Source: Pseudomonas mandelii (GTDB lineage: Bacteria; Pseudomonadota; Gammaproteobacteria; Pseudomonadales; Pseudomonadaceae). From it: a stretch of 64,000 nt of DNA. The DNA lies in NCBI RefSeq assembly GCF_006438925.1, contig NZ_RCZA01000001.1, positions 740,066-804,065 on the forward strand, given 5' to 3'. How positions within the stretch are numbered: the stretch's first letter is position 1; each line of letters begins with the position of its first letter. The notes beneath the pieces were generated by a model. The model searched no databases. It was given only the letters and a program-made list of their open reading frames with translations, and was not told the origin of the DNA. Below, piece by piece: positions 1 through 8,893 of this stretch. A program made the translations under genes and the position numbers.

Positions 1-839
1 GGATGTTCTATGTCCGGTTGCGGTTGCGTCTCTGGAGTCTGGGCGCGTGCTCGCTCCGCCTCAAGCACCGGCGGGACAAACGCTACAACTGCAGGAGAGG
101 GCGCTGTTGCGGGCGGTGCCTCGATCGTCGGTGGCTCGGATGCAGTAGTGGGCGCGGCAACTTGTGCAAACGCCACTTGCGGCTTATCGATCTCTGGCGC
201 GAGATCGACAGTGACCTGTGATGTCTGGGCATGCGGCACAGCAAACGCTTCGGCTGGCTGCGGGGCGGGCGTCGGGAAGGTGCCGGAGGTAACCTGTAAT
301 ACCGCTTCATCCGCGTCTCGGCTACCAAACAGTCGCTGCAGCAAACCAGGGCGGCCGGGTTCTGCCGGGTTTTCAAGCTGATTCAGGGCTTTGCCTTGCA
401 GACCGCTCAGTTCGCTGAGCAGCAACGGAATTTCGCGCGCCTGCCCGACTCTTGCATCCAGATGCTTGGCGAAGTTTTTCAGAGGCCGGCTTACTTCGCG
501 GGGCAGCGGTAATGTTTGCAGCTGCGAGACCAGCGCGGTCAATGCGGCGCTGGTCTGATTAACTCGAGTTTCCCGGCGTTGTTCGGAGTCGAGTACGGCT
601 TTTTCCAGCCGCGGAAGCAGGGCGGCCAGGCCGGCGTCCATGTCGTCGGTGCGCACGACTTCACGCATTTCCTTCATGCATTGGTCAACGACGCGGTCGG
701 TGCCCTCGGCTGCCAGCGTGCTGCGTACCAGGCCACGACGCAGCAGGTCGAGTCGGGCGTCCCATCGACGTTCGAGCTTTTCCTGTTGTTCGATGCTTTT
801 GAGGTATTTCTCTTTCCAGCGCTGTGCTTCGTCGCTCAT
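1..839 (-). CDS. dgcH: N-terminal part of probable diguanylate cyclase (DgcH-like), cut by window edge
   Basis: An open frame runs from the ATG at 839 off the left edge without a stop, giving about 280 residues. The visible part starts [19 protein letters not shown], is rich in charged, helical, probably coiled-coil sequence for about 150 residues, and then turns into a Pro/Ala/Thr-rich linker. The GGDEF domain expected in this family would lie beyond the window, so the function rests on synteny: in P. aeruginosa the gene next to this nuclease-dsbA-cytochrome c4 block encodes a GGDEF protein. Its ATG overlaps the TGA of the upstream nuclease by four bases (ATGA, 836-839), which suggests translational coupling. 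The catalytic assignment cannot be confirmed from this window. Confidence 0.6.
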   Translation of the reverse strand, partial: MSDEAQRWKEKYLKSIEQQEKLERRWDARLDLLRRGLVRSTLAAEGTDRVVDQCMKEMREVVRTDDMDAGLAALLPRLEKAVLDSEQRRETRVNQTSAALTALVSQLQTLPLPREVSRPLKNFAKHLDARVGQAREIPLLLSELSGLQGKALNQLENPAEPGRPGLLQRLFGSRDADEAVLQVTSGTFPTPAPQPAEAFAVPHAQTSQVTVDLAPEIDKPQVAFAQVAAPTTASEPPTIEAPPATAPSPAVVAFVPPVLEAERARAQTPETQPQPDIEH

Positions 840-1714
840 TCATGGGATCCGCGAGGGGCAGGACTCAACGCGGGCAATGCATCAGCCGTAAGCGAACCCG
901 GCAGACGAATCTCTACCGCGACCGGCAGGTGATCGGAAATGGGTTGTGCCAGCACCTGGACCTTTTCAAGGGTCAGGGTGGGGCTCAGTAGAATATGGTC
1001 CAGACAGCGCTGCGGGCGCCAGCTAGGGAACGTCGCTTCCAGTTGCGGCGCGAGCAGGCCGAGGTCACGCAACGGGGAGTTTTGCAGCAAGTCACTGGCA
1101 TGGGTATTCATGTCGCCCATCAGCACCTGGTGTTTATAGCCGCCGATCAACTCGCGGATGTAAGCCAGTTGCATGCTGCGGGCGCGAGCGCCCAGTGCAA
1201 GGTGCATCATGACCACCACCAGCGCCTCAGGACCCTCGCCAAAGCGCACCAGAATCGCCCCGCGACCCTTGGGCCCCGGTAGCGGATGATCTTCAATCGC
1301 CCACGGACGCAGGCGGCTTAGCACACCATTGCTGTGCTGGCCGAGGCGTCCGAGATTGCGATTGAGTTGTTGATACCAGTAGGGGAATGCGCCGAGCTGG
1401 GCCAGGTGTTCGACCTGGTTGACGTAGCCTGATCGCAAGCTGCCGCCATCGGCTTCCTGCAAGGCGACCAGATCGAAGTCGCCCAACAGATTGCCGATCT
1501 TTTGCAGATTGTCGGCACGTCCGGTGTGCGGCAACAGGTGCTGCCAGCCCCGGGTCAGGTAGTGGTGATAGCGCTCGGTACTGATGCCGACCTGGATATT
1601 GAAGCTGAGCAAGCGCAGACGACTGTCTGCGGGCAGGCCCGTCGATTCCAGATGATGTTCGTTGACCCGCGGATCATGCAGGCCAACGACGCGTTCAGTG
1701 CCCCAGCGGCGCAT
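836..1714 (-). CDS. Endonuclease/exonuclease/phosphatase family protein
   Basis: This 292-residue protein has the expected order of EEP-fold motifs: [11 protein letters not shown] near residue 33 (metal-binding Asn), [10 protein letters not shown] (catalytic Glu), [10 protein letters not shown] (Asp/Asn pair), LDHILLSP and a C-terminal [10 protein letters not shown] with the catalytic Asp-His. The fold is shared by exonuclease III, sphingomyelinases and inositol phosphatases, so the substrate (nucleic acid or phosphoester) is open. No signal peptide is visible. It begins 14 bases after dsbA with little Shine-Dalgarno match and ends in a four-base overlap with the diguanylate cyclase gene, so dsbA, this gene and dgcH probably form one transcript. 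Confidence 0.85.
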   Translation of the reverse strand: MRRWGTERVVGLHDPRVNEHHLESTGLPADSRLRLLSFNIQVGISTERYHHYLTRGWQHLLPHTGRADNLQKIGNLLGDFDLVALQEADGGSLRSGYVNQVEHLAQLGAFPYWYQQLNRNLGRLGQHSNGVLSRLRPWAIEDHPLPGPKGRGAILVRFGEGPEALVVVMMHLALGARARSMQLAYIRELIGGYKHQVLMGDMNTHASDLLQNSPLRDLGLLAPQLEATFPSWRPQRCLDHILLSPTLTLEKVQVLAQPISDHLPVAVEIRLPGSLTADALPALSPAPRGSHE

Positions 1715-1728
1715 GGCAGTTGCGGCGC

Positions 1729-2370
1729 TTAGTTCGCTGCAGCCTTGTTAGCCGCTCGCTCTTTGTCGACCAGTTTATCGGCCAACTGCAGTGCTTGTTC
1801 GGCACCACCGGCCGAGCCTACATCGAAGCGATACTTGCCGTTGACGATCATGGTAGGAACACCTGAGATTTCATACTTCTTGGCCAGTTCGCGAGCCTTG
1901 GTCATCTGACCCTTGATGGCGAAGGAGTCGAAGGTGGCGAGGAATTTGTCCTTGTCTACGCCTTGGGTCGCCAGGAAGTCAGCCATTTCGTTTTTGTCGG
2001 TCAGTTTCTTGTGTTCCTTCTGGATGGCGTTGAACACCGCAGCGTGCACGTCATGCTCGACACCCATGCTTTGCAGGGTCAGGAACATTTGCCCATGGGC
2101 GTCCCAAGGGCCGCCGAACAGGGCTGGGATACGCACGAAATTAACGTCGGAAGGCAGCTTTTCAACCCAAGGATTGATCACCGGCTCAAATGCGTAGCAG
2201 TGCGGGCAGCCGTACCAGAACAACTCCACCACTTCGATCTTGCCAGGTACAGCCACCGGAACAGCGTTAGTCAGTTCGACGTAAGGGGCGGCGGGTGCTT
2301 CGGCGGCTTGGGCGGTCATGCCGAACAGGCTGGCAGCGACGAGTGCGGCGCTGATGATCAGATTACGCAT
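1729..2370 (-). CDS. dsbA: Thiol:disulfide interchange protein DsbA
   Basis: DsbA oxidises cysteine pairs in proteins entering the periplasm. The 213-residue product has a cleavable signal peptide (MRNLIISAALVAASLFG then AQA) and the thioredoxin-fold active site WYGCPHCYAFEP with Cys55 and Cys58, the CPHC typical of DsbA. The cis-Pro loop is seen in SGVPTMIVNGKYR. The ATG at 2370 is chosen over an upstream extension because it follows AGGAG at good spacing and directly precedes the signal peptide. In pseudomonads this DsbA needs DsbB for re-oxidation; no dsbB is in the window. It lies downstream of the cytochrome c4 terminator, so it probably has its own promoter. Confidence 0.96.
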   Translation of the reverse strand: MRNLIISAALVAASLFGMTAQAAEAPAAPYVELTNAVPVAVPGKIEVVELFWYGCPHCYAFEPVINPWVEKLPSDVNFVRIPALFGGPWDAHGQMFLTLQSMGVEHDVHAAVFNAIQKEHKKLTDKNEMADFLATQGVDKDKFLATFDSFAIKGQMTKARELAKKYEISGVPTMIVNGKYRFDVGSAGGAEQALQLADKLVDKERAANKAAAN

Positions 2371-2464
2371 GCTTAACTCCTGGACAATTTTGGTCGCCTC
2401 GCGCGACCTGTTTTCAGACAGGTCATGGCGGGCTTGAGTTCTGTAGTGTAACGGCAGCGGCCAC

Positions 2465-2493
2465 AAAAAAGGGCGGCCTAAGCCACCCTTTTT
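2465..2493 (-). terminator. Rho-independent terminator after cytochrome c4
   Basis: Read on the minus strand, GGGTGGC and GCCGCCC form a seven-pair stem with one U-G wobble, a short loop, an A-tract before and a run of six T after. On the plus strand the wobble becomes a C-A mismatch, so the element favours minus-strand transcription. That fits termination of the cytochrome gene that ends at 2571. Confidence 0.85.
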
Positions 2494-2570
2494 ATACTTG
2501 CTGCGACGGATTAATAGAGCGTTAACGTTGCTGGAGATGTCCACCCAACGCAACGCTCGATCCGCAGGCC

Positions 2571-3182
2571 TTAGTGTAGGCCCTGAATGTAGCTGGAGAC
2601 CGCGGCGATATCTTCGTCGCTCAGCTTTTTGGAGATGGTCTGCATCGGCTTGGTATCGCCATCGTTGGTGCGGCCGGCTTCTTCCTTGCGGAAATCGGTC
2701 AGCTGCTTGGCGATGTATTGAGCATGCTGGCCGCCCAGGTGCGGGAAGCCGGCGGCCGCGTTGCCTGCGCCATTTGGCGAGTGGCAGCCGGTGCAGGATG
2801 GCAGGCCCTTGGCCAGGTCGCCACCACGGAACAGTGCTTCACCGCGAGAAACGACTTTCGGGTCGGCGGCGCCAACGCTGCCTTTCTGGCTGGCGAAGTA
2901 GGCGGCGATATCGGCCAGGTCCTGATCGCTCAGGTTGGTCAGCAGGCCGGTCATTTCCAGTACCGTGCGTTTGCCGGACTTGATGTCGTGTAGCTGCTTG
3001 TTCAGATAACGCTCGCCCTGGCCTGCCAGTTTCGGAAAGTTAGGCGCCATACTGTTGCCATCCGGGCCATGACAGGCGCCACATACTGCGGCTTTCGCCT
3101 GACCAGCAGTCGCATCACCTGCAGCATGGGCAATGCCGGAGATCCCCACGGTCAACAGCAGACTCACGATCAATTTGTTCAT
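2571..3182 (-). CDS. cc4: Cytochrome c4, diheme
   Basis: A periplasmic, usually membrane-associated diheme electron carrier that can feed terminal oxidases. The 203-residue precursor has a signal peptide ending in AHA and two CXXCH heme motifs, CGACH at about residues 34-38 and CTGCH at about 130-134. Each is followed by a downstream region with an axial Met candidate (NSMAPNFPKLAGQ in the first half, TKPMQTISKKLS in the second), the duplicated layout of cytochrome c4. It follows a second small cytochrome on the same strand with a gap of 46 bases, so they may be co-transcribed. The strong terminator at 2465-2493 closes the unit. Confidence 0.93.
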   Translation of the reverse strand: MNKLIVSLLLTVGISGIAHAAGDATAGQAKAAVCGACHGPDGNSMAPNFPKLAGQGERYLNKQLHDIKSGKRTVLEMTGLLTNLSDQDLADIAAYFASQKGSVGAADPKVVSRGEALFRGGDLAKGLPSCTGCHSPNGAGNAAAGFPHLGGQHAQYIAKQLTDFRKEEAGRTNDGDTKPMQTISKKLSDEDIAAVSSYIQGLH

Positions 3183-3228
3183 CAGCTAATCCAACTACGG
3201 CTAAGGGTTAAAGAGTTATGGACCGGGA

Positions 3229-3519
3229 TCACTCGCTCATCCACTGGATGATTGCTTGGTAATCCTCGGCACTGCAGTCCATGCACAAACCACGCGGCGG
3301 CATCGCCTTGAAACCCTGGGTCACGTGTTGCACCAGCGTCTCCATACCTTTCGCCAACCTCGGCGTCCAAGCTTCCTGATCGCCCTTTTGGGGCGCCATG
3401 GGTAGTTGGCCGGAATGACAGGCACCACAAACACGGTTGTACACAGCTTCCGGATCCTGTGTAGCCTGAGCGCTGTAAAGCGGCATCAAGACACCGGCAG
3501 CTAGCAGCCATTTCGTCAT
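3229..3519 (-). CDS. Monoheme cytochrome c5-like protein
   Basis: A 96-residue precursor with a short signal peptide (MTKWLLAAGVLMPLYSAQA) and one heme site, CGACH at about residues 31-35. The axial Met candidate is in GFKAMPPRGLCMDCS; the paired cysteines in CMDC match the disulfide seen in the cytochrome c5 family. Its likely role is periplasmic electron transfer, perhaps alongside the diheme cytochrome c4 encoded immediately downstream. The start is supported by AAGG about ten bases before the ATG. The physiological partner is not evident from sequence. Confidence 0.88.
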   Translation of the reverse strand: MTKWLLAAGVLMPLYSAQATQDPEAVYNRVCGACHSGQLPMAPQKGDQEAWTPRLAKGMETLVQHVTQGFKAMPPRGLCMDCSAEDYQAIIQWMSE

Positions 3520-3710
3520 AAAACGACCTTTTCAGGGTTGAGAGCGTTCTGCGTTCTAGTGCGCAATCAAGGTCAATCGCTCTCGTGAACTTCATCCTAC
3601 GCTGGGACAAAGCGCACACAAAATCTGCGGCATTATATACTGGCGTCACTGAAACGGAAACGACACTGCTCGCCGCGTCCATTCCCGGCGCCGCCCACAT
3701 CGGAAATCCC

Positions 3711-4352
3711 ATGCAACTCAAGAACCCCATCCTCGGCCTGTGCCAACAGTCCACCTTCATGCTCAGCGCTGCCAAAGTCGACCAATGTCCCGACGACGAA
3801 GGCTTTGAAGTGGCCTTCGCCGGGCGTTCCAACGCCGGCAAGTCCAGTGCGCTGAACACCTTGACGCACGCCAGCCTTGCGCGGACCTCGAAAACTCCGG
3901 GTCGCACGCAGCTCTTGAACTTCTTCAAGCTAGACGATGATCGTCGTCTGGTCGACCTGCCGGGTTACGGTTACGCGAAAGTACCTATCCCGTTGAAGCT
4001 GCACTGGCAGCGTCACCTGGAAGCCTATCTGGGTGGTCGTGAGAGTTTGAAGGGGCTGATTTTGATGATGGACATCCGTCATCCAATGACCGACTTCGAC
4101 CTGCTGATGCTCGATTGGGCTGTCGCTAGCGGCATGCCAATGCACATTTTGCTGACCAAAGCCGACAAGCTGACCTACGGCGCGGCGAAAAACGTCCTGC
4201 TCAAGGTTCAGGCAGACATCCGCAAGGGTTGGGGAGATGCGATCAGCATCCAGCTGTTCTCGGCGCCAAAACGCATGGGCCTGGAAGACGCCTACACTGT
4301 ACTGGCGGGTTGGATGGAACTGGCGGACAAGGGCGCCGAGCTCGCGGAGTAA
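3711..4352 (+). CDS. engB: Ribosome biogenesis GTP-binding protein EngB (YihA/YsxC)
   Basis: A cytosolic GTPase of the TrmE-Era-EngA-YihA family needed for assembly of the large ribosomal subunit. The G motifs are clear: G1 GRSNAGKSS at about residues 38-46, G3 DLPGYGYAK and G4 LTKADK. I place the start at [13 protein letters not shown] (213 residues), since that matches the usual family length; an upstream in-frame start at 3585 would add 42 residues with no family resemblance. It is divergent from the cytochrome genes and converges on the ersA-polA side, the same neighbourhood as yihA-spf-polA in E. coli. Confidence 0.95.
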   Translation: MQLKNPILGLCQQSTFMLSAAKVDQCPDDEGFEVAFAGRSNAGKSSALNTLTHASLARTSKTPGRTQLLNFFKLDDDRRLVDLPGYGYAKVPIPLKLHWQRHLEAYLGGRESLKGLILMMDIRHPMTDFDLLMLDWAVASGMPMHILLTKADKLTYGAAKNVLLKVQADIRKGWGDAISIQLFSAPKRMGLEDAYTVLAGWMELADKGAELAE

Positions 4353-4375
4353 GCTCGTTTACAAAAATTGCGGGC

Positions 4376-4421
4376 AAAAAAAACCCCGGACTTCTTATGG
4401 GGAGGGGGAAGTTCCGGGGTT
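4376..4421 (-). terminator. Intrinsic terminator of ersA
   Basis: Minus-strand AACCCCGGAACTTC pairs with GAAGTCCGGGGTT, with one bulged base and a C-rich loop, followed by eight T. On the plus strand the hairpin is followed by CAAGTTCC and has no T-run, so it serves the polA-strand transcript and not engB. Confidence 0.85.
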
Positions 4422-4508
4422 CAAGTTCCGGACCGTTAGGGCGGGGTCCAGATATCTGCCAACACTTAACACAACATTAGGAGCATCGAAGGGCTTCACC
4501 ACCCATTC
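4376..4508 (-). ncRNA. ersA: Small RNA ErsA (Spot 42-locus sRNA of Pseudomonas)
   Basis: The gap between engB and polA on the polA strand holds a complete small transcription unit. An AlgU (sigma-22)-type promoter lies at 4515-4542, and a strong intrinsic terminator ends in eight T at about 4376. The predicted RNA is about 133 nt, close to the 132 nt I recall for P. aeruginosa ErsA, which sits between polA and the engB homologue and is AlgU-dependent. It has a pyrimidine-rich segment (CCCCCTCCCC) in the terminator loop. ErsA is known as an Hfq-dependent regulator of envelope-related mRNAs such as algC and oprD in P. aeruginosa. The 5' end is estimated to within about 2 nt. Confidence 0.82.
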
Positions 4509-4514
4509 AGTAAC

Positions 4515-4542
4515 TCTGAGTGGCGATTCAGGAAATTAGTTC
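4515..4542 (-). promoter_or_regulatory. AlgU (sigma-22)-type promoter of ersA
   Basis: On the minus strand GAACTA (4542-4537) and TCAGA (4519-4515) are separated by 17 bases. This is close to the sigma-22/sigma-E consensus GAACTT N16-17 TCnnA. It is placed so that transcription would start near 4508. Confidence 0.75.
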
Positions 4543-4653
4543 AGAATTTTTTAAAAAGCCTTTGGAATAGGCCATCGAATTTTCCGAACTAAGAGCCCTT
4601 CGGTCTTTCTGCCGCGGCACTACGCCGCAGCGGAAAACACCTTTTCAGACGGT

Positions 4654-7425
4654 TCAGTGAGCCTCATCCCAGTTATTTCCTACACCCACCTCTACCAACA
4701 GCGGCACATCAAGCTTCGCTGCGTCGCTCATGTGCACGCGAATTTCATCACGGACCTGATCGACCAAATCCTCACGCACTTCCAGAACCAATTCATCGTG
4801 CACCTGCAGGATGACTTTGGCGTCGAGGCCTGACGCTGTCAGCCAGCTATCCACGGCAATCATGGCTTTCTTGATGATGTCCGCCGCAGTGCCTTGCATC
4901 GGGGCGTTGATCGCCGTGCGTTCGGCACCTTTGCGCAGGGCCGGGTTTTTCGCGTTGATTTCCGGCAGGTACAAGCGACGACCAAAGATGGTTTCGACGA
5001 AACCTTGTTCGGCGGCCTGGGCGCGGGTGCGTTCCATGTATTCCAGCACGCCTGGGTAACGGGCGAAGTAACGGTCGATGTAGGCTTGGGATTGCTTGCG
5101 ATCAACACCAATCTGTTTGGCCAGGCCAAACGCGCTCATGCCGTAGATCAAGCCGAAGTTGATCGCCTTGGCACTGCGCCGTTGGTCGGTGGTGACGTCT
5201 GCCAGTTCAACCCCGAAAACTTCAGCGGCGGTGGCTTTGTGCACGTCCAGATCGTTGCGAAACGCGTGCAGCAACCCTTCGTCCTTGGCCAGGTGAGCCA
5301 TGATTCGCAGTTCGATTTGCGAATAGTCCGCTGCCAGCAGCTTGTAGCCTTTTGGTGCGACGAACGCCTGACGAATCCGACGACCTTCAGCGGTGCGGAT
5401 AGGAATGTTCTGCAGGTTCGGGTCGCTGGACGACAAGCGCCCGGTCGCCGCGACAGCCTGATGATAAGAGGTGTGAATCCGCCCGGTGCGCGGGTTTATC
5501 TGCTCCGGCAGGCGATCGGTGTAGGTGCTTTTCAGCTTGCTCATCGAGCGGTACTGCATCAGCACTTTGGGCAGCGGGAAATCCTGTTCGGCCAGCTCCG
5601 CCAGCACGGCTTCGGCGGTGGACGCCTGGCCCTTGGCGGTTTTGCTGAGAATTGGCAGGCCGAGCTTTTCGTACAGGATCACGCCCAATTGCTTCGGAGA
5701 GCCGAGGTTGAACTCTTCCCCGGCAATGGCGAACGCCTCACGCTCGAGGGCGACCATTTTCTCGCCCAGCTCCACGCTCTGAATGCCCAGCAGGTTGGCA
5801 TCGACCAGCGCGCCTTGGCGTTCGATTCGTGCCAGCACCGGCACCAACGGCATTTCGATTTCGCTCAGGACCTTGCTCAGGCTCGGGATGGCGTTGAGTT
5901 TTTCCATCAGGGTTTGATGCAGGCGCAGCGTTACGTCGGCGTCTTCGGCGGCGTAAGGCCCGGCAAGTTCCAGGGAGATCTGGTCAAATGTCAGCTGTTT
6001 GGCGCCTTTGCCGGCGATGTCCTGAAAACTGGTGGTGGTGTGATTCAGGTACTTGAGCGCCAGGCTGTCCATGTCGTGGCGGGTCGCGGTGGAGTCCAGC
6101 ACGTAGGATTCGAGCATTGTGTCGAAAGCAACGCCTTGCACGGTGATGCCGCAGCTTTGATCGCCACCGATGGCACAGTTGGCCAGGATGTTCATGTCGA
6201 ACTTGGCGTGCTGGCCAACCTTGAGTTTGCTCGGGTCTTCCAACATCGGCTTCAGTGCTCGCAGCACGGTATCGCGATCGAGCTGATCCGGCACGCCCAT
6301 GTAGGAATGGGTCAGTGGGATGTAGGCTGCTTCGTTTGCTTGTACAGCGAAAGACAGGCCCACCAGTTGCGCCTGCTGCGCATCGATGCCGGTAGTTTCG
6401 GTATCGAAGGCAATCAGCTTGGCATCGTTGAGCTTCTTCAGCCACAGGTCGAAATCAGCCTGGGTGAGGATCGTTGTGTACTTGAGTTCGGTATCGGCGG
6501 CCGCTTCTTCAGCCACCGGAGCGACGACTTCCTGGCCGGAACGCTTGGCATCGCGCTGGTTCTCTTCGAACCAGCTCTTGAACTCCAGCAGGGTATAGAG
6601 CTCGGCGAGCTTGTCGTGATCCGGCTTGCCCATTTGCAGGTCGTCGAGGCCGATATCCAGCGGCACGTCGATCTTGATGGTTGCCAATTGATAGGAGAGA
6701 AACGCCATCTCCTTGTGCTCTTCGAGCTTGGCCGGCAGGGTTTTGGCCCCGCGAATCGGCAGGGTCGGGACGATGTCGAGCTGCGCATAGAGCTCGGTCA
6801 GGCCGCCGTTCACCCCGACCAACAGGCCGGAAGCGGTCTTCGGGCCAATGCCCGGAACGCCCGGAATGTTGTCGGAAGAATCGCCCATGAGCGCCAGGTA
6901 ATCGATGATCTGCTCGGGAGCGACGCCGAATTTCTCCTTCACGCCCTCCACGTCCAGCGCGCTACCGGTCATGGTATTGACCAAGGTAATGTGGCCGTCG
7001 ACCAGCTGCGCCATGTCCTTGTCGCCGGTGGAGATCACCACCGGGCGGTCGGCCGCCGCGCTGCTGCGGGCCAGGGTGCCGATCACGTCATCGGCTTCGA
7101 CGCCTTCGACGCACAACAGTGGAAAGCCCAGGGCGATCACGCTTTGGTGCAGCGGCTCGATCTGAACACGCATGTCGTCGGGCATGCTTGGGCGGTTGGC
7201 CTTGTACTCGGCAAACATTTCGTCCCGGAATGTCCCGCCCTTGGCGTCGAACACCACGGCGAACGGACTTTCCGGGTACTGCTTGCGCAGACTCTTGAGC
7301 ATGTTCAATACGCCCTTGACCGCACCGGTCGGCAAACCTTTGGAAGTGGTCAGCGGTGGCAGGGCGTGAAAGGCGCGGTACAGGTAAGAAGAACCGTCCA
7401 CCAGGACGAGGGGGGCTTGGCTCAT
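4654..7425 (-). CDS. polA: DNA polymerase I
   Basis: A 923-residue polymerase for Okazaki fragment maturation and repair. All three domains are intact. The N-terminal 5'-3' exonuclease starts [21 protein letters not shown] and contains GDKDMAQLV and [20 protein letters not shown]. The 3'-5' exonuclease has motif [13 protein letters not shown], so proofreading residues are present. The polymerase domain has motif [15 protein letters not shown], the O-helix [14 protein letters not shown] and motif [12 protein letters not shown] use the ATG at 7425 (MSQAPLVLV); a TTG four codons upstream is a weaker alternative. The gene is monocistronic, with ersA downstream on the same strand. Confidence 0.98.
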   Translation of the reverse strand: MSQAPLVLVDGSSYLYRAFHALPPLTTSKGLPTGAVKGVLNMLKSLRKQYPESPFAVVFDAKGGTFRDEMFAEYKANRPSMPDDMRVQIEPLHQSVIALGFPLLCVEGVEADDVIGTLARSSAAADRPVVISTGDKDMAQLVDGHITLVNTMTGSALDVEGVKEKFGVAPEQIIDYLALMGDSSDNIPGVPGIGPKTASGLLVGVNGGLTELYAQLDIVPTLPIRGAKTLPAKLEEHKEMAFLSYQLATIKIDVPLDIGLDDLQMGKPDHDKLAELYTLLEFKSWFEENQRDAKRSGQEVVAPVAEEAAADTELKYTTILTQADFDLWLKKLNDAKLIAFDTETTGIDAQQAQLVGLSFAVQANEAAYIPLTHSYMGVPDQLDRDTVLRALKPMLEDPSKLKVGQHAKFDMNILANCAIGGDQSCGITVQGVAFDTMLESYVLDSTATRHDMDSLALKYLNHTTTSFQDIAGKGAKQLTFDQISLELAGPYAAEDADVTLRLHQTLMEKLNAIPSLSKVLSEIEMPLVPVLARIERQGALVDANLLGIQSVELGEKMVALEREAFAIAGEEFNLGSPKQLGVILYEKLGLPILSKTAKGQASTAEAVLAELAEQDFPLPKVLMQYRSMSKLKSTYTDRLPEQINPRTGRIHTSYHQAVAATGRLSSSDPNLQNIPIRTAEGRRIRQAFVAPKGYKLLAADYSQIELRIMAHLAKDEGLLHAFRNDLDVHKATAAEVFGVELADVTTDQRRSAKAINFGLIYGMSAFGLAKQIGVDRKQSQAYIDRYFARYPGVLEYMERTRAQAAEQGFVETIFGRRLYLPEINAKNPALRKGAERTAINAPMQGTAADIIKKAMIAVDSWLTASGLDAKVILQVHDELVLEVREDLVDQVRDEIRVHMSDAAKLDVPLLVEVGVGNNWDEAH

Positions 7426-7499
7426 GAGCAGGATCAACCTTTTCGGCGGGTCCGGCGCTAGAATAGCGGGACCGTTGACGACAAAGGGACAAGGTTATC

Positions 7500-7790
7500 A
7501 TGCGCACACTAAATCGCCTGTTGCTGGCTGGCCTGTTTGCAACCGTTCCACTGGCCGTCATGGCGGCGGATGATGCTCCGACATCTGAGCCGCAAGTCAC
7601 TATCCGCACGGAAGGGGATAAAACCATCCAGGAGTACCGCCAAAACGGTTTCCTGTACGCGATCAAGGTCACGCCCAAGGTCGGACCGCCGTATTTTCTG
7701 GTGCGCGCGGATGGGACCGATGCAAACTACATCCGTTCGGATCAGCCGGATATGCTGATTCCGTCGTGGAAGATTTTTGAATGGAAGTAG
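7500..7790 (+). CDS. DUF2782 periplasmic protein
   Basis: A 96-residue protein with a signal peptide (MRTLNRLLLAGLFATVPLAVMAA) and a compact domain containing TIRTEGDKTIQEYRQNG, YAIKVTPKVGPPYFLV and a C-terminal PSWKIFEW. These match the DUF2782 family, which in pseudomonads sits between polA and thrB. The function is unknown; the mature protein is about 73 residues and probably periplasmic. It is divergent from polA, and thrB follows 58 bases after the stop, so these two may be co-transcribed. Confidence 0.85.
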   Translation: MRTLNRLLLAGLFATVPLAVMAADDAPTSEPQVTIRTEGDKTIQEYRQNGFLYAIKVTPKVGPPYFLVRADGTDANYIRSDQPDMLIPSWKIFEWK

Positions 7791-7848
7791 TTTCTTAATC
7801 TCAATCGGCGCTGGCTCAAGCAGCGGCGCCCGTACTGGCAGTTCAAAC

Positions 7849-8799
7849 ATGTCTGTGTTCACCCCGCTGGCTCGGCCCGAGCTGGAAACCTTTCTCGCCC
7901 CTTACGGGCTCGGCCGCCTGCTTGATTTCCAGGGGATTGCCGCTGGAAGCGAAAACACCAATTTCTTTATCAGCCTGGAGCAGGGCGAATTTGTCCTGAC
8001 CCTGGTTGAGCGTGGTCCGGTCCAGGAGATGCCGTTCTTCATAGAACTGCTCGACGTGCTGCATGGCGCCGACCTGCCCGTGCCTTATGCCTTGCGCACC
8101 ACCGACGGCGTCGCCTTGCGCGAGCTGGCGGGCAAGCCTGCGCTGTTGCAGCCACGTCTGGCCGGCAAGCACATCAAGGAAGCCAATGCGCAGCATTGCG
8201 CTCAGGTGGGCGAGTTGCTCGGCCATCTGCACCTGGCGACCCGGGCCAACATGATCAAGCGCAAGACCGATCGCGGCCTGGACTGGATGCTGGAAGAGGG
8301 CACGCAGTTGCTGTCGCACCTCAATGCCGAGCAAAGCGAACTGCTGCAACGGGCGCTGGACGAAATCACACAGCAGAAGACGAAAATTCTGGCGCTGCCG
8401 CGAGCCAATATCCACGCCGACCTGTTCCGCGATAACGCGATGTTCGAAGGCACGCACCTGACCGGGTTGATCGACTTCTACAACGCGTGTTCGGGGCCGA
8501 TGCTCTACGACGTGGCGATCGCCTTGAACGACTGGTGTTCGGACGAGAGCGGGTTGATCGACGGGCCACGGGCGAGGGCGTTGCTTGGCGCTTATGCAGC
8601 GCTGCGACCGTTCACGGCGACCGAGGCGGAGTTGTGGCCAACCATGCTGCGGGTGGCGTGTGTGCGGTTCTGGCTGTCGCGGTTGATTGCCGCTGAGTCG
8701 TTCGCCGGGCAGGACGTGTTGATTCACGATCCGATGGAGTTTCAGCAGCGTCTGGCGCAGCGGCAGAAGGTCAGCACACCGCTGCCGTTCGCGCTTTAA
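7849..8799 (+). CDS. thrB: Homoserine kinase (APH-fold type)
   Basis: Phosphorylates homoserine in threonine biosynthesis. This 316-residue enzyme is the aminoglycoside-phosphotransferase-fold type found in pseudomonads, not the GHMP type of enterics. Evidence: AAGSENTNFFI in the nucleotide loop, EFVLTLVE with the small-lobe strand, the catalytic loop NIHADLFRDNAMFEG (His-x-Asp and Asn) and the metal-binding GLIDFYNACSG. The start MSVFTPLARPELETFL is the family start; an in-frame ATG 72 bases upstream lies inside the preceding gene and is less likely. It is followed by a REP hairpin that may stop transcription. Confidence 0.94.
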   Translation: MSVFTPLARPELETFLAPYGLGRLLDFQGIAAGSENTNFFISLEQGEFVLTLVERGPVQEMPFFIELLDVLHGADLPVPYALRTTDGVALRELAGKPALLQPRLAGKHIKEANAQHCAQVGELLGHLHLATRANMIKRKTDRGLDWMLEEGTQLLSHLNAEQSELLQRALDEITQQKTKILALPRANIHADLFRDNAMFEGTHLTGLIDFYNACSGPMLYDVAIALNDWCSDESGLIDGPRARALLGAYAALRPFTATEAELWPTMLRVACVRFWLSRLIAAESFAGQDVLIHDPMEFQQRLAQRQKVSTPLPFAL

Positions 8800-8829
8800 A
8801 GTCAAAAGATCGTCCGAACGCGGCCCGAA

Positions 8830-8886
8830 CCTTCGGCAGCTCCTACAAAGATCGGTGTAGGAGCTGCCGAAGGCTGCGATCTTTTT
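8830..8886. repeat. REP palindrome (GTAGGAGCTGCCGAAGG type)
   Basis: Perfect 17-base inverted arms at 8830-8846 and 8857-8873 around a ten-base loop, followed by CTGCGATC and six T. This arrangement is a common intergenic repeat in the P. fluorescens group. It lies between convergent thrB and znuA and could act as a terminator in the plus direction. Confidence 0.85.
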
Positions 8887-8893
8887 TATGGGG

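Noticed and set aside
4894..7461. An 855-codon open frame antisense to polA
   Set aside because: polA has every family motif on the other strand. In high-GC DNA the antisense frame often stays open because of third-position G/C bias. The translation has no recognisable domain.
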